From Bradyrhizobium sp. ISRA464 (lineage in GTDB: Bacteria; Pseudomonadota; Alphaproteobacteria; Rhizobiales; Xanthobacteraceae): a DNA stretch of 64,000 nt. Where the stretch lies: assembly GCF_029910095.1 (NCBI RefSeq), contig NZ_CP094526.1:1364001-1428000 (forward strand), in the 5' to 3' direction. The translations under genes were made by a program, and so were the position numbers. Each line of letters opens with the position of its first letter. Position 1 is the first letter of the stretch. Of this stretch, positions 60,760 through 64,000 are shown in pieces. The notes beneath the pieces were generated by a model. It had not been told where the DNA came from and made no database searches. It saw only the letters and a list, made by a program, of their open reading frames with translations.

Positions 60760-62412
60760 CTACACTCGGATATCAACGCCGCCGAGCGCGCCGGATGCGC
60801 GCCCATAGGAGCGGCTGGCGTTTGCGACGGGAACGCTCTCGTCCTCGCTGACGATCAGGCGGTGGGCGTTCGGATTGGACTGGCCGTTGTTGTTCTGGCC
60901 CGACTGCGACTGGTCGCGCAGGCTGAACTGCAATCCGCCGTTGCCGGTCGACAGGCCGGCATTGTCGAGGGCGCGCTGCAACTGGTTGGCATCCTGGCGC
61001 AACATCGACAGCGTCTCGGGCCGTTCGACGGTGAGATGCGAGGTGACCTGGCCATTGCGATCGACGTCGATGCGGACGTCGATGCGGCCAAGCTCGGCCG
61101 GATCGAGCCGGATCTCGAAACGGCTCTTGCCGCTCTTGGCGGAGGCTGCAATGTGCATCGCGAGCCCGCTCAGCGGCACGGCGGCACTCTGCGCCGCCGT
61201 CGCCACGGTGAGTTGCGGTGTCGCGACCTGCGTCGCCGATGTGGTCGTCAGTTGCGGCTGGATCGCGTTCGCGGCCTGTGTGCTTGCGTCGGGCGTATTG
61301 AGCAGCGTCTGCGCCGGCGTGTGGGCGTTGGTAGCAGGCGTCGGCGCGGCGTTGCCGTCAGCGTCGGCCTTGATGGCATCGGCGGCACCGTCTGCGGCCT
61401 TCGCCTTGCCGGCAACGGCGGCCGGCTGGGTCACCTGGGGAACGATGGTCGTCGGCGTCGCGGCCGCGGCGTTGTTGGATGCGGCCGTGCCATCCTGATC
61501 GGCAGGCGCGGTGGCGGCCGCGTCCTTCGCAGCCGCTTGTGTCGTGGCCTGCTGCGTCGTCGCCTTCACGGCGGGTGTCGCGGTCGTGACGGTTGCGGCA
61601 AGCGTTGCGCTGCCGGTCGCGGTTGCTGCGCTCTGGGCCGTTCTCGCATCGGCGCTGGCCACGACCTGCGCCTCGGTCTTCACGCCGGCCGCCTTGGCGA
61701 CGTTGCCGGCATTGGCGGTGGTGGTCGCCGCGGTTGCAGTATCGGCACCATTTGGTGCGCCCGTGCCGGCGATCGCCGAGCTCGCAGCGATCGCCGCCGC
61801 CGCAATCGCAAGCGGTGCCGCGGGCTTGTCGGACGAGGTGACCGTCGCTGTCGCGCTGGTGTCGGTCTGGGCCGCGGCAACCGGAAGCACCGTGGCGACG
61901 GGGGTGGCTGCGTTGGCAGGCGTCGCATTCGAGGGATTTGGCTGCGCGTCGGTCTGGGCGGTGGCCGGCTTGCTGTCGGTAGATTGGGTCTTCGCGGCCG
62001 AATTGGAATCGTCCGACTTCGATTTCGATTTGCTCTTGCGCGGCGCGTCGCTGCTGCCGGCAGCCTTGCCGTCGTCCTGCGACGACCGGTCGGGTGCGGT
62101 GGTGTTGTCGCGCGACCGCGGGTCCGCCGGCGATTGGGACGGCGAATCGTCGGAGCGCCGCGCGGGCGAGGGTTGCGCGCTCGAGGTGTCGTGCTGGCGA
62201 TTGTCGTTGCTGGTCGCAGAATTGCTGTCGACCAGCGCGGCAAAGCTGTCGCCGCCCGCTTGTTGGCTCGGGTCCGGCCGCGCCGGGCGCAGCGTCGCGC
62301 CCTGAAAAGACAGGCTTGCCAATGCTTCCGACTTGACGCTGACCACCGCCGACCCTCGCAAAGAGACTTCCGGTCTTTTGTCAGCAAGGACCGGGCCAGT
62401 CGGGGTGCTCAT
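60760..62412 (-). CDS. fliK: Flagellar hook-length control protein FliK
   Basis: The 550-residue protein is a long, Ala/Thr/Ser-rich, disordered ruler region (60-400) with a compact C-terminal domain: KSRFEIRLDPAELGRIDVRI, VTSHLTVERPETLSMLRQD and LQRALDNAGLST, the FliK C-terminal switch domain. It measures hook length and switches the export gate to filament substrates. Low-complexity codon use creates long open frames on the other strand that are not genes. It is followed at once by flgD and is divergent from mnmA. Confidence 0.9.
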   Translation of the reverse strand: MSTPTGPVLADKRPEVSLRGSAVVSVKSEALASLSFQGATLRPARPDPSQQAGGDSFAALVDSNSATSNDNRQHDTSSAQPSPARRSDDSPSQSPADPRSRDNTTAPDRSSQDDGKAAGSSDAPRKSKSKSKSDDSNSAAKTQSTDSKPATAQTDAQPNPSNATPANAATPVATVLPVAAAQTDTSATATVTSSDKPAAPLAIAAAAIAASSAIAGTGAPNGADTATAATTTANAGNVAKAAGVKTEAQVVASADARTAQSAATATGSATLAATVTTATPAVKATTQQATTQAAAKDAAATAPADQDGTAASNNAAAATPTTIVPQVTQPAAVAGKAKAADGAADAIKADADGNAAPTPATNAHTPAQTLLNTPDASTQAANAIQPQLTTTSATQVATPQLTVATAAQSAAVPLSGLAMHIAASAKSGKSRFEIRLDPAELGRIDVRIDVDRNGQVTSHLTVERPETLSMLRQDANQLQRALDNAGLSTGNGGLQFSLRDQSQSGQNNNGQSNPNAHRLIVSEDESVPVANASRSYGRASGALGGVDIRV

Positions 62413-62681
62413 GGAAAATCTAGTTATTTCAGTCGGTTAATTCAGGTTGATACTGGTCGGAACCGGTTCCCGGCGGGGCCTCCTTTTTGCCCGGCGGCAA
62501 GATTTGCCCTCCGCGCGCGGCAACCCGTCACTTCCCCTGATTGCCTCCCCGGAATACGGCCTATATTAGAGAGGGTCTCCAACGCGTCCCGAACCGACCG
62601 ATCCGGCCTTGGACGCGTTCTGAGGCTCTCTGGACAAAGGCTTTTTAATCCCGCCGCGGAGCCCGCGAGGCGCGCCGCGAC

Positions 62682-63899
62682 ATGATCGATGACCCCTTGA
62701 AGATGCTCAACAGTCTGGATCTCGAAGGTCGCCCTGAGGACACACGGATCGTGGTCGCCATGTCTGGCGGCGTCGACTCCTCGGTGACGGCTGCGCTGTT
62801 GAAGTCGCAGGGGTACGACGTGGTCGGCATCACGCTGCAGCTCTACGACCACGGCGCCGCGACCCATCGCAAGGGCGCCTGCTGCGCCGGCCGCGACATC
62901 CACGACGCACGCAATGTCGCCGAGCGGATCGGCATTCCGCATTACGTGCTCGACTATGAAAGCCGCTTCAAGGAGCAGGTGATCGACAATTTCGCCGACA
63001 GCTACGCGCTCGGCGAGACGCCGGTGCCGTGCATCGAGTGCAACCGCTCGGTCAAGTTCCGCGACCTGCTCGCAACCGCGCGCGAACTCGGCGCGCAGGC
63101 GCTCGCGACCGGCCACTATGTCGCCTTGCGCAGGCTCGCCGACGGATCGCGCTCGCTGATGTGTGCGGCCGACGCCGATCGCGACCAGAGCTATTTCCTG
63201 TTCGCGACCACGCGCGAGCAGCTCGATTTCCTGCGCTTCCCGCTCGGCGACATGACCAAGCCGCAGACCCGCGAGCTGGCGCGGCGCTTCGGTCTCGAGG
63301 TCGCCGACAAGCAGGACAGCCAGGACATCTGCTTCGTGCCGACCGGCCGCTACACCGACATTATCGGTCGGCTGAAGCCGAATGCGATCGCGCCCGGCGA
63401 CATCGTCGATCTCAACGGCAACGTCATCGGCCAGCACCAGGGCATCGTTCACTTCACCGTCGGCCAGCGCAAGGGTCTCGGCATCGCGTCGGGCAGCCCG
63501 CTCTATGTGGTCAAGCTCGATGCGGCGACGCGCCGTGTCGTAGTCGGGCCGCGCGAGGCGCTGCGCATGGACCGGATCGCGCTGCGCGACATCAACTGGA
63601 TCGGCGACGGCGCGCTCGATCGCGTCATCGGGGACGGCATCGAGATGTATGTCCGCGTCCGCTCGACCCGCGCGCCGCAGCCGGCGTGGCTGCGTGCCGC
63701 CAATGGCGGCTACGAGGTCGAGCTCGTCGCGGGCGAGGAGGGCGTGTCGCCCGGCCAGGCCTGTGTGTTCTACGATGCCCCGTCGGGGCAGGCGCGCGTG
63801 CTCGGCGGCGGCTTCATCAAGAGCGCGAGCGCCAGCCGCGCGGCGCGGGCAGGGACGCGGGATACGGTGGCACCGCTCGCAGAGGCGGTCCGTGGCTAG
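62682..63899 (+). CDS. mnmA: tRNA-specific 2-thiouridylase MnmA
   Basis: The 405-residue enzyme has the PP-loop ATP site [17 protein letters not shown], the nucleophile Cys in [11 protein letters not shown], the second catalytic Cys in [10 protein letters not shown] and the MnmA central motif [15 protein letters not shown]. It thiolates U34 of tRNA-Lys, -Glu and -Gln using sulphur relayed from a desulphurase. The start used is ATG 62682 ([14 protein letters not shown]), giving a slightly longer N-terminus than enterobacterial MnmA, as in other rhizobia. A second ATG (62703) is possible. It is divergent from fliK. Confidence 0.95.
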   Translation: MIDDPLKMLNSLDLEGRPEDTRIVVAMSGGVDSSVTAALLKSQGYDVVGITLQLYDHGAATHRKGACCAGRDIHDARNVAERIGIPHYVLDYESRFKEQVIDNFADSYALGETPVPCIECNRSVKFRDLLATARELGAQALATGHYVALRRLADGSRSLMCAADADRDQSYFLFATTREQLDFLRFPLGDMTKPQTRELARRFGLEVADKQDSQDICFVPTGRYTDIIGRLKPNAIAPGDIVDLNGNVIGQHQGIVHFTVGQRKGLGIASGSPLYVVKLDAATRRVVVGPREALRMDRIALRDINWIGDGALDRVIGDGIEMYVRVRSTRAPQPAWLRAANGGYEVELVAGEEGVSPGQACVFYDAPSGQARVLGGGFIKSASASRAARAGTRDTVAPLAEAVRG

Positions 63900-63977
63900 A
63901 GCATGATCCGGAAAAGTGGCAGCCGGTTTTCCCTCGCGACGAACGCGGAACGCGTTTGCGCGGAGATCATGCTCAAA
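63900..63977. repeat. Dispersed palindromic element after mnmA
   Basis: GAGCATGATC at 63900 and GATCATGCTC near 63966-63975 are perfect inverted arms, enclosing CCGGAAAAGTGG and CCGGTTTTCC. This is a common intergenic repeat in Bradyrhizobium. A new ATG (63993) appears at the window edge, but too little follows to call a gene. Confidence 0.7.
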
Positions 63978-64000
63978 CAAGGAGCTGAGATCATGTTGCG

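Noticed and set aside
60514..62685. A 723-codon open frame on the plus strand across flgD and fliK
   Set aside because: It is antisense to two well-recognised flagellar genes and consists of Arg/Gly/Val-rich low-complexity sequence caused by the Ala/Thr-rich fliK codons.
62442..63980. A 512-codon minus-strand frame opposite mnmA
   Set aside because: mnmA has all catalytic motifs on the plus strand; the opposite frame is Arg/Asp/His-rich with no family match.

Overview
This window looks like chromosomal DNA from a Bradyrhizobium-type alphaproteobacterium (order Rhizobiales). The basis is the high G+C, the flgD/fliK and mnmA sequences, the small Gly/Tyr-rich secreted protein, and the dispersed palindromes typical of that group. 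No rRNA, tRNA or CRISPR array was recognised. Left to right there is a catabolic region, an efflux and insertion-sequence region, a debris island, a c-di-GMP pair, an arsenic island, a regulatory block, and from about 49 kb an intact, ordinary chromosome.

1-15.2 kb: a dense aromatic/acyl catabolism region. It holds the 3' end of a feruloyl-CoA-synthase-like ligase, an HxlR regulator, a DsbA-fold isomerase, a CaiB/BaiF CoA-transferase, a GST, three SDRs, a FabF-like ketosynthase and a cis-CaaD-type tautomerase with a divergent TetR. A second part (NmrA-like reductase, hydrolase remnant, LysR, class II aldolase, iron alcohol dehydrogenase) is partly broken by frameshifts.

14.6-23.7 kb: a TetR gene faces an RND efflux operon across two matched pairs of 20-bp operator-like sites. 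The operon is a mosaic: a SnoaL-like gene lies between two non-identical copies of the adaptor/pump junction. Downstream is a TetR/hydrolase chimera that an IS21-family element has interrupted.

23.7-27.2 kb: a debris field of small rhizobial genes, many with one-base indels or stops (Flp pilin, NYN/LabA fragments, zinc ribbon). 27.2-31.2 kb: two GGDEF-EAL proteins in tandem.

31.2-39.1 kb: an arsenic island. It has ArsJ with its partner GAPDH (arsenate exported as 1-arseno-3-phosphoglycerate), a broken arsC fused head-on to the 3' third of arsenite oxidase aioA, an AqpS channel with a truncated second ArsC, ArsR, a flavoprotein with a Cys-rich tail, and an MFS exporter.

39.3-48.3 kb: two related membrane proteins flank a TetR gene. 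They are followed by a frameshifted methyltransferase and a two-gene signalling operon (a frameshifted CHASE hybrid kinase and a REC-PAS-GGDEF-EAL protein). 48.9-64 kb: DUF2945, DUF488, a serine hydrolase, a PQQ-type sugar dehydrogenase, alpha/beta hydrolases, TMEM175, a CGNR regulator, a DEAD-box helicase, flgD-fliK and mnmA.

The strongest overall pattern is that every clear one-base frameshift lies between 9.7 and 48.1 kb. That fits gene decay in accessory DNA better than random sequencing error.
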